From: Poseidonibacter ostreae
GTDB taxonomy: Bacteria; Campylobacterota; Campylobacteria; Campylobacterales; Arcobacteraceae
Direction: 5' to 3'
DNA: 45,818 bases
Assembly (NCBI RefSeq): GCF_009208055.1
Contig: NZ_WFKI01000020.1
Span: 1-45,818, forward strand
Position 1 is the first letter of the stretch; each line of letters opens with the position of its first letter. The translations under genes and the position numbers were made by a program. Positions 15,374 to 24,149 of this stretch are shown here, one piece after another. Under the pieces are notes generated by a model, which saw nothing but the letters and a program-made list of their open reading frames with translations, searched no databases and was not told the DNA's origin.

Positions 15374-16441
15374 TTATTTGTTTATATAGTTAGCGATTAC
15401 ATCGCCCATTTCTGTAGTAGATAAAACTTCTTTAGCATCAAAAGCACTTAAGTCTTTTGTTCTATATCCGTCTTTTAATACATTTCTAATTGCTTTTTCT
15501 ATCATATTCGCAGCTTTTTCTTCACCTAGTGAATATCTTAGCATCATTGCAGCAGATTCAATTGTTGCAATTGGATTTGCAATTCCTTGTCCTGCAATAT
15601 CAGGTGCACTACCATGAATTGGTTCATAAACTGCTGTTTTATCTCCTGTTGATGCACTTGGTAATAATCCAATTGACCCTACTACCATTGAGGCAGTATC
15701 TGATAAAATATCTCCAAAAATATTTCCTGTTACTATTACATCAAATTGTTTTGGGTTTCTTACAAGTTGCATAGCTGCATTATCAACATACATATGTGAT
15801 AATTCAACTTCTGGGTAATCTTTTGATAATTCATTCATTGTATCTCTCCAAAGTTGAGATACTTCTAAAACATTAGCTTTATCAACAGAGCATAATCTCT
15901 TATCTCTTTTCATTGCAAATTCAAATGCTTGTTTACCAATTCTAATAATTTCATCTTTTGTATAAACCATAGTATTATATGCTTTTTGTCCATCATTTGC
16001 TCTTGGTTGACCAAAGTAAATTCCACCAATAAGCTCACGCACTACCATAATATCACAACCCTCAATTACTTCAGGTTTAAGTGTTGATGCATTTACTAAT
16101 TCATCATATACAATTGCTGGTCTTAAGTTTGCATAAACTCCAAGCTCTTCTCTTAATTTTAAAAGTCCAGTTTCTGGTCTTAATTCTCTTGGAAGATTAT
16201 CCCATTTTTCTCCACCAATTGATCCAAATAAACAAGCATCAGAAGCTAAAACTCCAGGAACTGTTTCAGGAGGTAAAGGAACACCTGTTTCATCAATAGC
16301 AATTCCACCCATTAAATACTCTTTATAATCTAATGTAAAATCACAAGCACCAGAAACTGCATCTAATACTTTTATTGCTTCATCAATGATTTCTGGACCT
16401 ATTCCATCACCTTTGATTACTGATATATTATAATTTTTCAT
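15374..16441 (-). CDS. leuB: 3-isopropylmalate dehydrogenase
   Basis: Oxidative decarboxylation of 3-isopropylmalate in leucine synthesis, NAD-dependent. The protein starts N-I-S-V-I-K-G-D-G-I-G-P-E, has the substrate-binding R-x-x-x-x-x-R pattern in L-R-E-E-L-G-V-Y-A-N-L-R, and the Mg site V-D-N-A-A-M-Q and G-N-I-F-G-D-I-L-S-D; the nucleotide loop is H-G-S-A-P-D-I-A-G. At 355 residues it is normal. It overlaps the leuD end by one base, so the pair is translationally coupled. Confidence 0.96.
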   Translation of the reverse strand: MKNYNISVIKGDGIGPEIIDEAIKVLDAVSGACDFTLDYKEYLMGGIAIDETGVPLPPETVPGVLASDACLFGSIGGEKWDNLPRELRPETGLLKLREELGVYANLRPAIVYDELVNASTLKPEVIEGCDIMVVRELIGGIYFGQPRANDGQKAYNTMVYTKDEIIRIGKQAFEFAMKRDKRLCSVDKANVLEVSQLWRDTMNELSKDYPEVELSHMYVDNAAMQLVRNPKQFDVIVTGNIFGDILSDTASMVVGSIGLLPSASTGDKTAVYEPIHGSAPDIAGQGIANPIATIESAAMMLRYSLGEEKAANMIEKAIRNVLKDGYRTKDLSAFDAKEVLSTTEMGDVIANYINK

Positions 16442-16944
16442 TACTTACTTTCCTTTGACATTTCTTCTTTTGCATAATTAATTAATCCACCACTTGCAAT
16501 TAACTCTTGCATAAAAGGAGGAATTGGAGTAAATTCATAATCTTTATTTGTAGTTTCATTTGTAATAACACCGTTATCTAAATTGATACTAATTGTTTCA
16601 CCCTCTTTAATTTCTAAAGATTCTGGAAGTTCAAAGATTGGTAAACCCATGTTAAATGCATTTCTATAAAAAATTCTTGCAAAAGATGGAGCAACAATAG
16701 CAGCAACACCTGCAGCTTTTAATGCAATTGGTGCATGTTCTCTTGAACTTCCGCATCCAAAGTTTTCTCCAGCAACAATAATATCACCTCTTTGTAACTT
16801 ATTTGGAAATTCAGGGTCAGCATCTTCCATAACATACTTAGCTAAGTGCTCTGGATCTGAACTATTTAAATACCTTGCAGCAATAATAACATCAGTATCA
16901 ATGTTAGCTCCAAAATTCCAAACTTTACCTTCAATCTTATTCAT
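16441..16944 (-). CDS. leuD: 3-isopropylmalate dehydratase small subunit
   Basis: The swivel-domain subunit of LeuCD, which isomerises 2- to 3-isopropylmalate. G-A-N-I-D-T-D-V-I-I-A-A-R-Y and G-C-G-S-S-R-E-H-A-P-I-A-L are family signatures. The start at 16944 is ATG with AAGGA 8 nt upstream; an in-frame TTG 21 bases further upstream overlaps that site and is unlikely. The protein is about 167 residues. The large subunit leuC is not in this window, so the leu genes are split. Confidence 0.95.
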   Translation of the reverse strand: MNKIEGKVWNFGANIDTDVIIAARYLNSSDPEHLAKYVMEDADPEFPNKLQRGDIIVAGENFGCGSSREHAPIALKAAGVAAIVAPSFARIFYRNAFNMGLPIFELPESLEIKEGETISINLDNGVITNETTNKDYEFTPIPPFMQELIASGGLINYAKEEMSKESK

Positions 16945-17077
16945 ATTTTGTATCCTTGTTTTCAATAAATTTCTTGATATTTTCTAAGAATTATTTTTTT
17001 AAAGTTGCATTTTATCTAATAATTTAGTAATTTTTGATTAAATATAAAAAACTAATCATATTTTTAGGTAATTTCGG

Positions 17078-17083
17078 TATAAT
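17078..17083 (+). promoter_or_regulatory. -10 element upstream of rpoD
   Basis: TATAAT preceded by TTTCGG, 34 nt before the chosen rpoD ATG at 17118. A transcript from here would start near 17090, which excludes the upstream in-frame ATG at 17034 as the start. Confidence 0.6.
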
Positions 17084-17117
17084 ATCCATCTATTTAAAAG
17101 AGAGGAATCTTCATTAT

Positions 17118-18965
17118 ATGAGCGCAAAAGATTTAAATAAAGCAATAGAACAAACTGTAAAAGAGTACAAAGACTCTATACTAACTTATGAAAAAATTAT
17201 TAAGATCTTTCCTAAAGCACCATCAGGTGCCAATGTAAAAAAACTTTTAGCTTTTATCCAATTATACAATGTTACGATAATTAGTTCGCAAGAACAAGCA
17301 AAAAGAATGAATGCAGAAGAGGCAAAGAAAAGAAAAGAACAAAGAGAAAAACTAATAATGAACGAAGATGAAGTTTACGATCTTCTGAAAAATAAAGAGT
17401 TATTAGAATGGTCTAGATCTGACTCTCCTGTGAGAATGTACTTAAGAGAAATGGGACAAATCCCATTACTTACAAAAGAAGAAGAGATTGAAATTTCTAA
17501 AAAAATTGAAATGGGTGAAGATGTAATTCTTGATGCGATTTGTTATGTACCATACTTAATAGATTTTATTTTAGAGTACAAAGAACCTTTAGTAAATAGA
17601 GAAAGAAAAGTAAAAGAACTTTTTAGAAACTTTGATGATGAAGAATCAGATGATTCAAATGATGATACTGCTGAAGTTGAAGTTGATAAAGAAAAAGAAG
17701 ATGGTAAAAAACAAAAGAAGCTTGATAAAAGAGCACAAACTATTGTTGAAGCATTTAAAATATTAGAAAAAGCAAAAAAAGATTGGTTAAAATTTTTAAA
17801 TAAAGAAGTTGCTAAATCAGATGGAGAATCTGATCAAATGCAACATAACCTTGCGATTGCTTTTAAGAAAAGAATTTTAAAAGAAGCATTGTTAGACTTA
17901 GGGCCTACTTCAAAACTTATTACAGAAATTGTAAAAGCTATGGAAACTGCACTTAAATCTGATACTGGTTTTGATCATGAACTTAAAAGACTTGAGTATA
18001 AATTACCTTTATTTAATGATACTTTATTACAAAATCACCAAAAGATTTTAGATAATATTGTTAATTTAACAAAAGTTCAAATTACAACTATGGTTCCAGA
18101 AGCTACTATGGTTTCTACATATATGGAAATTAAAAAGCTTTTCCAAACAGCAGAAGCATCAAAAGATGGTTTTGATTTAGATCCAGAAGAACTTAAAAAC
18201 GTTTTAGAGCAAATTAAACGTGGTAAAGATATTACTGATAAATCTAAAACTAGAATGGCAAAATCAAACCTTAGACTTGTTGTATCTATTGCAAAAAGAT
18301 ATACAAATAGAGGTTTACCTTTCTTAGATTTAATTCAAGAAGGTAATATTGGTCTTATGAAAGCTGTTGATAAATTTGAGTATAAAAAGGGATATAAATT
18401 CTCTACTTATGCAACATGGTGGATTAGACAAGCAATTTCAAGAGCAATTGCAGATCAAGCTAGAACTATTAGAATTCCAATTCATATGATTGAAACTATC
18501 AACAGAATTAATAAAATTATTAGAAAAGGAATTCAAGAAAATGGTAAAGAGCCAGATGTTGATGAGATTTCTAAAGAAGTAGGATTACCTGTAGATAAAG
18601 TTAAACAAGTAATTAAAATTACAAAAGAACCTGTATCACTTGAAGCTCCTATTGGTTCTGATGATGATGGTAAATTTGGGGATTTTGTTCCTGATGAAAA
18701 AGCTCCAACACCAGTTGATAATATTATGAAAGAAGACTTACAAGGTCAGATTGATCAAATATTAGCTCAGCTTAATGAAAGAGAGCAAGCAGTTGTTAGA
18801 ATGAGATTTGGACTTATGCATGATGCGTCTGATAGAACACTAGAAGAGATTGGTAAAGAACTTTCTGTTACAAGAGAAAGAGTTAGACAAATTGAATCAA
18901 GTGCTATTAAGAAATTAAAACATCCAAAAGTAGGTAAAAACCTTAAGAATTACGTAGAAAGTTAG
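17118..18965 (+). CDS. rpoD: RNA polymerase primary sigma factor (sigma70)
   Basis: Housekeeping sigma factor of 615 residues. Region 1.2 contains D-S-P-V-R-M-Y-L-R-E-M-G; a long acidic/lysine-rich non-conserved region follows; region 2 has N-L-R-L-V-V-S-I-A-K-R-Y, D-L-I-Q-E-G-N-I-G-L-M-K-A-V-D and T-Y-A-T-W-W-I-R-Q-A; region 4.2 has T-L-E-E-I-G-K-E-L-S-V-T-R-E-R-V-R-Q-I-E. The longer open frame begins at 17034, but a promoter lies inside that extension and AGAGGAA precedes 17118. It diverges from leuD. Regions 2 and 4 are of standard type. Confidence 0.96.
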   Translation: MSAKDLNKAIEQTVKEYKDSILTYEKIIKIFPKAPSGANVKKLLAFIQLYNVTIISSQEQAKRMNAEEAKKRKEQREKLIMNEDEVYDLLKNKELLEWSRSDSPVRMYLREMGQIPLLTKEEEIEISKKIEMGEDVILDAICYVPYLIDFILEYKEPLVNRERKVKELFRNFDDEESDDSNDDTAEVEVDKEKEDGKKQKKLDKRAQTIVEAFKILEKAKKDWLKFLNKEVAKSDGESDQMQHNLAIAFKKRILKEALLDLGPTSKLITEIVKAMETALKSDTGFDHELKRLEYKLPLFNDTLLQNHQKILDNIVNLTKVQITTMVPEATMVSTYMEIKKLFQTAEASKDGFDLDPEELKNVLEQIKRGKDITDKSKTRMAKSNLRLVVSIAKRYTNRGLPFLDLIQEGNIGLMKAVDKFEYKKGYKFSTYATWWIRQAISRAIADQARTIRIPIHMIETINRINKIIRKGIQENGKEPDVDEISKEVGLPVDKVKQVIKITKEPVSLEAPIGSDDDGKFGDFVPDEKAPTPVDNIMKEDLQGQIDQILAQLNEREQAVVRMRFGLMHDASDRTLEEIGKELSVTRERVRQIESSAIKKLKHPKVGKNLKNYVES

Positions 18966-18968
18966 AAG

Positions 18969-19649
18969 ATGAATTTTTTTGAAGATTGGGTTGAGTTAGA
19001 TCTCAACCCTGTTATTTCTTTTTCTTCGACTTCGAAGATATTATATTCTAATAGTGAAGCTCAGTTTTTACTAAATAGAATAAAACAAAAAGAACTTTAT
19101 GAACTAGCATTAAAATATGCTCCAAAATCTTTTGGAGCAGAAACTTCATATATAGATTTAACTATACAAAACTATACATTTTATGCTATTACTGTTAAAT
19201 ATGATAATGAAGATGAAATTCATATGAAACTTTACAAAAGTACAATGGCTAAAAAAGAGTCAACTCTTAATATTAAAAATATAAATAGTACTAATATTTT
19301 TACACTTGTTGATTTAGCAATATCTACAAATAAGATAAAAACAGATACTACATATAAAAAGAATTATGATCCATCAATACCAGAGTTTAAATTAGATGCA
19401 AGTTCATTTATAAAAGCTCTTACACAAGTATTTGAAGCCTTTCAAGGTTCTGATGAGATAAACTGTTCTATCTTACTTAAAATTGGTGAATATATAAAAA
19501 TTGAAAAGAAAAAATACTCTTTAATTACAGTAGAAATAACTTCTAACAAAAATGCAATAAAAGAGATGCTTCAATATAAAGAAGATACTTCATTTATTTT
19601 ATCTTGTGATAAAAATAAAATCACAATTGATTTACCTTTAATTATCTAA
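18969..19649 (+). CDS. Unknown protein with PAS-like N-terminus, coupled to rpoD
   Basis: A 226-residue cytosolic protein starting 3 nt after the rpoD stop, so very likely in the same transcript. Residues about 10-40 (L-N-P-V-I-S-F-S-S-T-S-K-I-L-Y-S-N-S-E-A) look like the beginning of a PAS domain. The middle and C-terminal parts are mixed alpha/beta with no His-box or ATP-binding motif visible; a vestigial sensor-kinase layout is possible but unproven. I do not recognise a family. The position behind rpoD makes a link to sigma factor supply worth testing. Confidence 0.6.
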   Translation: MNFFEDWVELDLNPVISFSSTSKILYSNSEAQFLLNRIKQKELYELALKYAPKSFGAETSYIDLTIQNYTFYAITVKYDNEDEIHMKLYKSTMAKKESTLNIKNINSTNIFTLVDLAISTNKIKTDTTYKKNYDPSIPEFKLDASSFIKALTQVFEAFQGSDEINCSILLKIGEYIKIEKKKYSLITVEITSNKNAIKEMLQYKEDTSFILSCDKNKITIDLPLII

Positions 19650-19660
19650 AAAATACTACT

Positions 19661-19691
19661 CAAAGCTTTTATTTTTTATCTAAAAGCTTTG
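19661..19691. terminator. Convergent hairpin after the rpoD-linked gene
   Basis: CAAAGCTTTT (19661-19670) pairs with AAAAGCTTTG (19682-19691) around an 11-nt loop. It overlaps the last codons of the minus-strand membrane-protein gene and follows the plus-strand stop by 11 nt. On the minus strand a T-run comes about 10 nt later. Confidence 0.4.
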
Positions 19692-20223
19692 AAAGTAATA
19701 CTCCAATAGGCACAATTGCTAAACCTATAATAAAAGCTAGAGGAAGAAATAGTTTGTTGTTATTTAAAGCGAAGAAACCTAATATTAAAGTTGCATAACC
19801 TAAAACTCTATATATAGATAAAAAACCTGTTGCAGAGAAAATAGTATTCTTTACAGAATTCTTTTTTACTTTTGCTTTTTCCTCATTAATAATCTCTTTT
19901 ATTTTTTCAGGTGTTAATTCATCTTCTGGGATTTGTTCATATTCAGTATATAAATCATAAGGGTCATCAATTTCATCAACCTTATCTCTTTGTTCTGCAT
20001 TTACTTGCTTTGATAAATCAAGGTTTGATAATCTTCCTTGTATATTTTTTTTATATGAAAGAAAAGATGCAATAGTTATAAATAAAGATGAGATAAAAGC
20101 AACTTGAGTATTTAATAGCCAAATAGAACTATTAAATACTAATGCATATATTATTAAACAAAGGTCTAAAGTTATAAAAACTAAAGCAAAGTTTTTTAAA
20201 GATTGATTAATCTTCATCGTCAT
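19669..20223 (-). CDS. Membrane protein of unknown function
   Basis: A protein of about 184 residues with two hydrophobic helices near the N-terminus (F-A-L-V-F-I-T-L-D-L and neighbours; then V-A-F-I-S-S-L-F-I-T), an acidic cytosolic loop rich in D and E, and two more helices at the C-terminus. A longer in-frame start exists inside the preceding gene, but the M-T-M-K-I-N start at 20223 or 20217 overlaps the upstream stop by only 17 or 11 nt and suits translational coupling. No family recognised. It is the last gene of the hemL-ppnP-atpZ-like group. Confidence 0.6.
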   Translation of the reverse strand: MTMKINQSLKNFALVFITLDLCLIIYALVFNSSIWLLNTQVAFISSLFITIASFLSYKKNIQGRLSNLDLSKQVNAEQRDKVDEIDDPYDLYTEYEQIPEDELTPEKIKEIINEEKAKVKKNSVKNTIFSATGFLSIYRVLGYATLILGFFALNNNKLFLPLAFIIGLAIVPIGVLLSKLLDKK

Positions 20224-20527
20224 TAAATTCTTTATCACCATGTTTTGCTCTGTGAGCATATCTTGGGTCATTTTCCATACCCTCAAAAGATTTTTGTGCT
20301 CGTTTATAAGCTTTATAAATATTAAGACCAGCTGCTGCTATTCCCCAAAATAAACCTAACCATAATAACCAATCAATTTCAAATAGTGATTTTAATCCAT
20401 ATCCTATACCAAAACCAATAGCAATTGCTGCTACCATTGATATACCTAAAGATAAGTTATCTAAGGCTTCGATTTTATCTCTATGTTTAGGCGTAATCTT
20501 TTCTATTTTTTCTTTTTCTTCTGCCAT
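20207..20527 (-). CDS. AtpZ/AtpI family protein
   Basis: A 106-residue protein with two membrane helices, S-L-G-I-S-M-V-A-A-I-A-I-G-F-G-I-G-Y-G and L-L-W-L-G-L-F-W-G-I-A-A-A-G, separated by a short turn, and charged ends. This is the F0F1 ATPase subunit gene 1 (AtpZ/AtpI) pattern, proteins that assist assembly of the rotor ring or ion supply to ATP synthase. ATP synthase genes are not nearby, so the role is inferred. It starts 11 nt after ppnP. Confidence 0.7.
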   Translation of the reverse strand: MAEEKEKIEKITPKHRDKIEALDNLSLGISMVAAIAIGFGIGYGLKSLFEIDWLLWLGLFWGIAAAGLNIYKAYKRAQKSFEGMENDPRYAHRAKHGDKEFNDDED

Positions 20528-20538
20528 TAATTATCCTA

Positions 20539-20853
20539 TTACTTAATATAAGAACAACAATAGTCAGTTATTGTTTTTACTTTAATATCAAAATCAGAAT
20601 TACCTTTTACATTAAAAGATGTATTTTCTGTGTAAGTATTCCAAGTATCTTCTCCTGCAAGTTTAACTTCAACCTCACCTGCTAATATTTCCATTAATTC
20701 TGGTTCATTTGTTCCAAAATTATACTCTCCTGGCATCATAATCCCTAAAGATTTTTTAGAACCATCTGTATCTATAAATGTTCTACTTGTAACATTTCCA
20801 TTGAAATATATATTTGCTTTTTTTACTAAATCTACGTTTGCTAATACTTCCAT
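20539..20853 (-). CDS. ppnP: Pyrimidine/purine nucleoside phosphorylase
   Basis: A 104-residue cupin-like protein (YaiE/DUF1255 family) that splits nucleosides to base plus ribose 1-phosphate in E. coli. Family segments are L-G-I-M-M-P-G-E-Y-N-F-G-T, P-E-L-M-E-I-L-A-G-E-V, and N-S-D-F-D-I-K-V. The size is standard. It lies 10 nt after hemL in the same operon, a metabolic pairing without an obvious link. Confidence 0.9.
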   Translation of the reverse strand: MEVLANVDLVKKANIYFNGNVTSRTFIDTDGSKKSLGIMMPGEYNFGTNEPELMEILAGEVEVKLAGEDTWNTYTENTSFNVKGNSDFDIKVKTITDYCCSYIK

Positions 20854-20863
20854 TTCTAATCTC

Positions 20864-22144
20864 CTAAAATTCTTTCATAACTTCTGATGCAGCAGCGATA
20901 CAAGCATCAATATCTTCATTTGTAATTACAGTTGAAATAAATCCAGCTTCATATTGAGAACAAGCAAAATAGAAACCTTTTTTTAACATTTCATGATGAA
21001 ACTTTGCAAATCTATCAAAGTCACACTTTCCTACTTCTTTTATATTTGTAGGTTCATTTTCACAAAAGAAGAATCCAAACATAGAACCTCTTGTATTAAT
21101 TTGTAAAGGAATATTATTAGAGTTTGCAACTTCTTTTAAACCATTTACAAGTCTTAATGCTTTTTCATTTAACTCATTATAAATTGAAGGATTTGCTTTT
21201 AATTTTCTAAGAGAAGTTAATCCAGCACTCATTGCAACTGGATTTCCACTTAAAGTTCCCGCTTGATAAACTGTTCCATCAGGTGATAAGTGATCCATAA
21301 TCTTCTTTGAAGATGCAAAAGCACCAACTGGCATTCCTGCACCTATTACTTTTCCAAAAGTGATAATATCTGCTTTTGTTTCTAATAATCCACTTGCACC
21401 TGTTAAAGAAGCTCTAAATCCAGTCATTACTTCATCAAAAATCAGTAATGCTCCATTAGCATCACATAATTCTCTACAAGCTTTTAAAAACTCAGGACTT
21501 GCAGGAACTAATCCCATATTTCCAGCAATTGGTTCAATTATAATACAAGAAATATCATCACTATCTTCAAAACATTTTTTTAAATTTTCAATATTGTTGT
21601 ATTCGCAAAGTAATGTATGTTTTGTTAAATCAGCAGGAACTCCAGGTGAACTTGGTGTTCCAAAAGTAGCTAATCCAGAACCTGCTTGTACTAATAAAGA
21701 ATCAGAATGTCCATGATAACATCCCTCAAACTTTAAGATATCATTTTTACCAGTAACACCACGTGCAAGTCTAATTGCAGACATTACAGCTTCAGTTCCA
21801 GAACTAACAAATCTAACTTTATCAATATAATCATACATCTCAACAATTTCTTCTGCTAATAATGTTTCTAATTCAGTTGGTGCACCAAAAGATAAACCAT
21901 TTTTAACAGTTTTAATAACAGCTTCTTCAATATCTTTATCACAATGACCAAAGATTAAAGGCCCCCAAGATTGCACAAAGTCTAAGTATTTATTACCATC
22001 TACATCATACATATATGCACCCTCACCTCTTTCTATAAAAGGTGGAGTTCCTCCAACACTTTTAAACGCACGAACGGGAGAATCAACACCACCTGGTATT
22101 ACTTCACAAGCTTGAGTATATGCTTTTACTGAATTATCAAACAT
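20864..22144 (-). CDS. hemL: Glutamate-1-semialdehyde 2,1-aminomutase
   Basis: PLP enzyme that makes 5-aminolevulinate from glutamate 1-semialdehyde, for haem and other tetrapyrroles. G-G-V-D-S-P-V-R-A-F is near the start, S-S-G-T-E-A-V-M-S-A-I-R-L-A-R is the phosphate-binding region, and Lys265 in T-F-G-K-V-I-G-A-G binds PLP, at the same number as in E. coli. It has 426 residues, as in the family. It diverges from tonB with 49 nt between the starts; a TATAGT on the minus strand (22185-22180) overlaps the tonB -10. Confidence 0.96.
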   Translation of the reverse strand: MFDNSVKAYTQACEVIPGGVDSPVRAFKSVGGTPPFIERGEGAYMYDVDGNKYLDFVQSWGPLIFGHCDKDIEEAVIKTVKNGLSFGAPTELETLLAEEIVEMYDYIDKVRFVSSGTEAVMSAIRLARGVTGKNDILKFEGCYHGHSDSLLVQAGSGLATFGTPSSPGVPADLTKHTLLCEYNNIENLKKCFEDSDDISCIIIEPIAGNMGLVPASPEFLKACRELCDANGALLIFDEVMTGFRASLTGASGLLETKADIITFGKVIGAGMPVGAFASSKKIMDHLSPDGTVYQAGTLSGNPVAMSAGLTSLRKLKANPSIYNELNEKALRLVNGLKEVANSNNIPLQINTRGSMFGFFFCENEPTNIKEVGKCDFDRFAKFHHEMLKKGFYFACSQYEAGFISTVITNEDIDACIAAASEVMKEF

Positions 22145-22181
22145 TTAATTTCCTATTAATTTTCTATTAGCGATATTCTAC

Positions 22182-22187
22182 TATAAT
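22182..22187 (+). promoter_or_regulatory. -10 element directly before the tonB ATG
   Basis: TATAAT ends 6 nt before the ATG at 22194. A transcript starting the usual 6-7 nt after the -10 box would begin at or one base before the ATG, leaving no 5' leader and no ribosome-binding site. Confidence 0.45.
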
Positions 22188-22193
22188 CACGTT

Positions 22194-22958
22194 ATGAAAC
22201 TTATTATACTAGCAGCTTTTATTTCAATATCTTTACATTTATTATTATTTAATGATTATGAGCTTACAAAAAAAAATGAAGTGCCAAAAGAAACTTTAAA
22301 AAAAGAGAAAAAAGCCACTATTGCTTTTGTAAAAATTAAAAAAGAAAAGATAGAAAAGAAAGTAGCTAAAAAAGTTGAAGTTAAAAAGTCTAAAGCAATT
22401 AAAAAGAAAATAATTAAAAAAACCAAAAAGAGCATAAAAAAAAGAGCTATTACAAAAAAAGTATCAAAGAGATTAAAAAAAGCTCCTAAAAATATAACAT
22501 ATGAAAAGAAAAGAGTTACTAAAATACCAAGTCAAAAAAAAGTAAAAGCTCTTGAAAATAGAACATTAGAAGATTTTTTATCTCAAGAAGACCCTGTAGA
22601 TAAAAAAGTATTAAGTCAAATTCAAAGATTATATGGAAGAGAGTTTGAAACATTTACAAAAGTACAAAAAGCTTTTATCAAAAAAAACTTTAATAGTTTC
22701 CAAGTAATTACACAAAGAGTATTAACAAGATTAGGATACCCTGAGCTTGCTATACAAAAAAGATTATCCGGAATTAATGTAGTAGAGTTTTTATTTCATC
22801 CAAATGGAGATATTTCAAATTTAAGAATAACAAGATCATCAGGTTATGCAGTATTTGATAAATATTCAATTAAATTAATAGAAATTGCTTATAAAAATTA
22901 TCCAAGACCGAAGACTACAACTTTGCTAAAATTTAATGTTCAGTATCGTTTGTATTAA
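22194..22958 (+). CDS. TonB-like energy transducer
   Basis: A 254-residue protein. Residues about 2-20 are a single membrane anchor; about 25-115 form an unusually Lys-rich, basic periplasmic stretch instead of the proline-rich spacer of E. coli TonB; about 170-254 is a TonB C-terminal domain with R-L-G-Y-P-E-L-A-I-Q, V-V-E-F-L-F-H-P-N-G-D-I and R-S-S-G-Y-A-V-F-D. It would couple ExbBD-derived energy to outer-membrane receptors. No exbB, exbD or receptor genes are adjacent. It probably leads the operon with the two unknown genes that follow. Confidence 0.85.
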   Translation: MKLIILAAFISISLHLLLFNDYELTKKNEVPKETLKKEKKATIAFVKIKKEKIEKKVAKKVEVKKSKAIKKKIIKKTKKSIKKRAITKKVSKRLKKAPKNITYEKKRVTKIPSQKKVKALENRTLEDFLSQEDPVDKKVLSQIQRLYGREFETFTKVQKAFIKKNFNSFQVITQRVLTRLGYPELAIQKRLSGINVVEFLFHPNGDISNLRITRSSGYAVFDKYSIKLIEIAYKNYPRPKTTTLLKFNVQYRLY

Positions 22959-22975
22959 AATAAAGAAGGAAATAG

Positions 22976-23695
22976 ATGTCAGAAAATAAAAACCCATCAT
23001 ATTTAAAAAGACTTATAAAAGGAAATATAACTTTAAGTATAACTTTTTGGCTATGGTTCGTATTTGTTACATTAGGTATAAATATATTTATAGATAATAG
23101 TTTTAATCAAGTTAATTATCACCAAAATAGTGAGGATCAGATATTTAGTATTATTGTTTATTTATTAACTTTTATTTATTCGATTTTAATATTTATTGCT
23201 ATTTATAGAAGTGCAGATAATTATAAAGGAAATAAATTATGGTCATTTTTAGCAAAAGTAATTATTACAATAAATCTTTTTTTCTCACTATTTTCAGCTT
23301 ATGATTTATTAAAAGTATCATTATTTGAAGATTACGCAATTAAAAGTGAGATAAATAGTTTTAAAGATTCTTTACCTTTAAAAGTGAACTCATTTAGTGA
23401 ATTAATTGATATTGGAATAAATGAAAAAAACATATATTACACATATAAGTTAGATAGAATGGATAAAAAAAGTAGTGATAATTATAATTTAAAAAAATTC
23501 AAATCACAAGTTCAAGACTCATTATGTGAAGAAGATAATACTTTAAAACTACTAAAAAAAGATTATATTTTAAACTATACATATATTGATAAAAATGAAG
23601 AAAAACTAATAAATATAATAACCAATAAACTAAGTTGTGGTGATGGTATATACGATTTAGACATAATAAAAGAACTAATTAGACAAGGTAATTAA
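22976..23695 (+). CDS. Unknown membrane protein (three predicted helices)
   Basis: A 239-residue protein. Hydrophobic segments at about 20-37 (I-T-L-S-I-T-F-W-L-W-F-V-F), 57-77 (I-I-V-Y-L-L-T-F-I-Y-S-I-L) and 90-108 (A-K-V-I-I-T-I-N-L-F-F-S-L-F) suggest three membrane helices, followed by about 120 residues of soluble domain with two cysteines. R-S-A-D-N-Y-K-G sits between helices 2 and 3. AAGGAAA precedes the ATG. No family recognised. It lies 17 nt after tonB and 3 nt before the next gene, so it is in the same operon. Confidence 0.65.
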   Translation: MSENKNPSYLKRLIKGNITLSITFWLWFVFVTLGINIFIDNSFNQVNYHQNSEDQIFSIIVYLLTFIYSILIFIAIYRSADNYKGNKLWSFLAKVIITINLFFSLFSAYDLLKVSLFEDYAIKSEINSFKDSLPLKVNSFSELIDIGINEKNIYYTYKLDRMDKKSSDNYNLKKFKSQVQDSLCEEDNTLKLLKKDYILNYTYIDKNEEKLINIITNKLSCGDGIYDLDIIKELIRQGN

Positions 23696-23698
23696 TAA

Positions 23699-24142
23699 AT
23701 GAATTTAGAACAAATACAAGAAAAAATCATAAGTGATTTTGATTTTGAAAAAGTTATGAATATATTAGAAAAATTGAATGAAGAGTATGAAAAAGAAGAT
23801 TTAATTAATAATGTAAAAGGTCTTGTAAAAATGGCATATCTTTCAAGAGAAATGGAAGATGTTAGTTTTAGCTCTGGGCATTTTATAATAAATAGATCTT
23901 ATTATGAGGGAGAAGAAGTTCAATATGATTTAAGCTTTTTACTTGAAGTAAATGCAAATTTAAATTATGAGTTAGAAAAACCTTTTGAAACAAAAAACAT
24001 AAATGAAAAAGAAGCTTTATTAAAGAAAAAACTTGAAGAGTTACTTTTAATAAATATAAATGCAAATAAAGAAGAAAACGATAACTATATTTATGAAGCA
24101 AATATTCAAAGAATTGAAAGAATGATTGAAATTTTAGATTAA
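23699..24142 (+). CDS. Unknown soluble acidic protein
   Basis: A 147-residue protein rich in Glu, Asn and Leu, mostly helical, with a central beta-looking section (D-V-S-F-S-S-G-H-F-I-I-N-R-S-Y-Y). There is no Cys, signal peptide or membrane segment. The start is 3 nt after the previous stop, indicating coupled translation with the membrane protein. I do not recognise a family; it could be a small partner of the preceding protein. Confidence 0.6.
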   Translation: MNLEQIQEKIISDFDFEKVMNILEKLNEEYEKEDLINNVKGLVKMAYLSREMEDVSFSSGHFIINRSYYEGEEVQYDLSFLLEVNANLNYELEKPFETKNINEKEALLKKKLEELLLININANKEENDNYIYEANIQRIERMIEILD

Positions 24143-24149
24143 ATAAAAT

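Noticed and set aside
17034..17117. Longer rpoD start
   Set aside because: The extension contains a TATAAT promoter element, and a ribosome-binding site precedes 17118.
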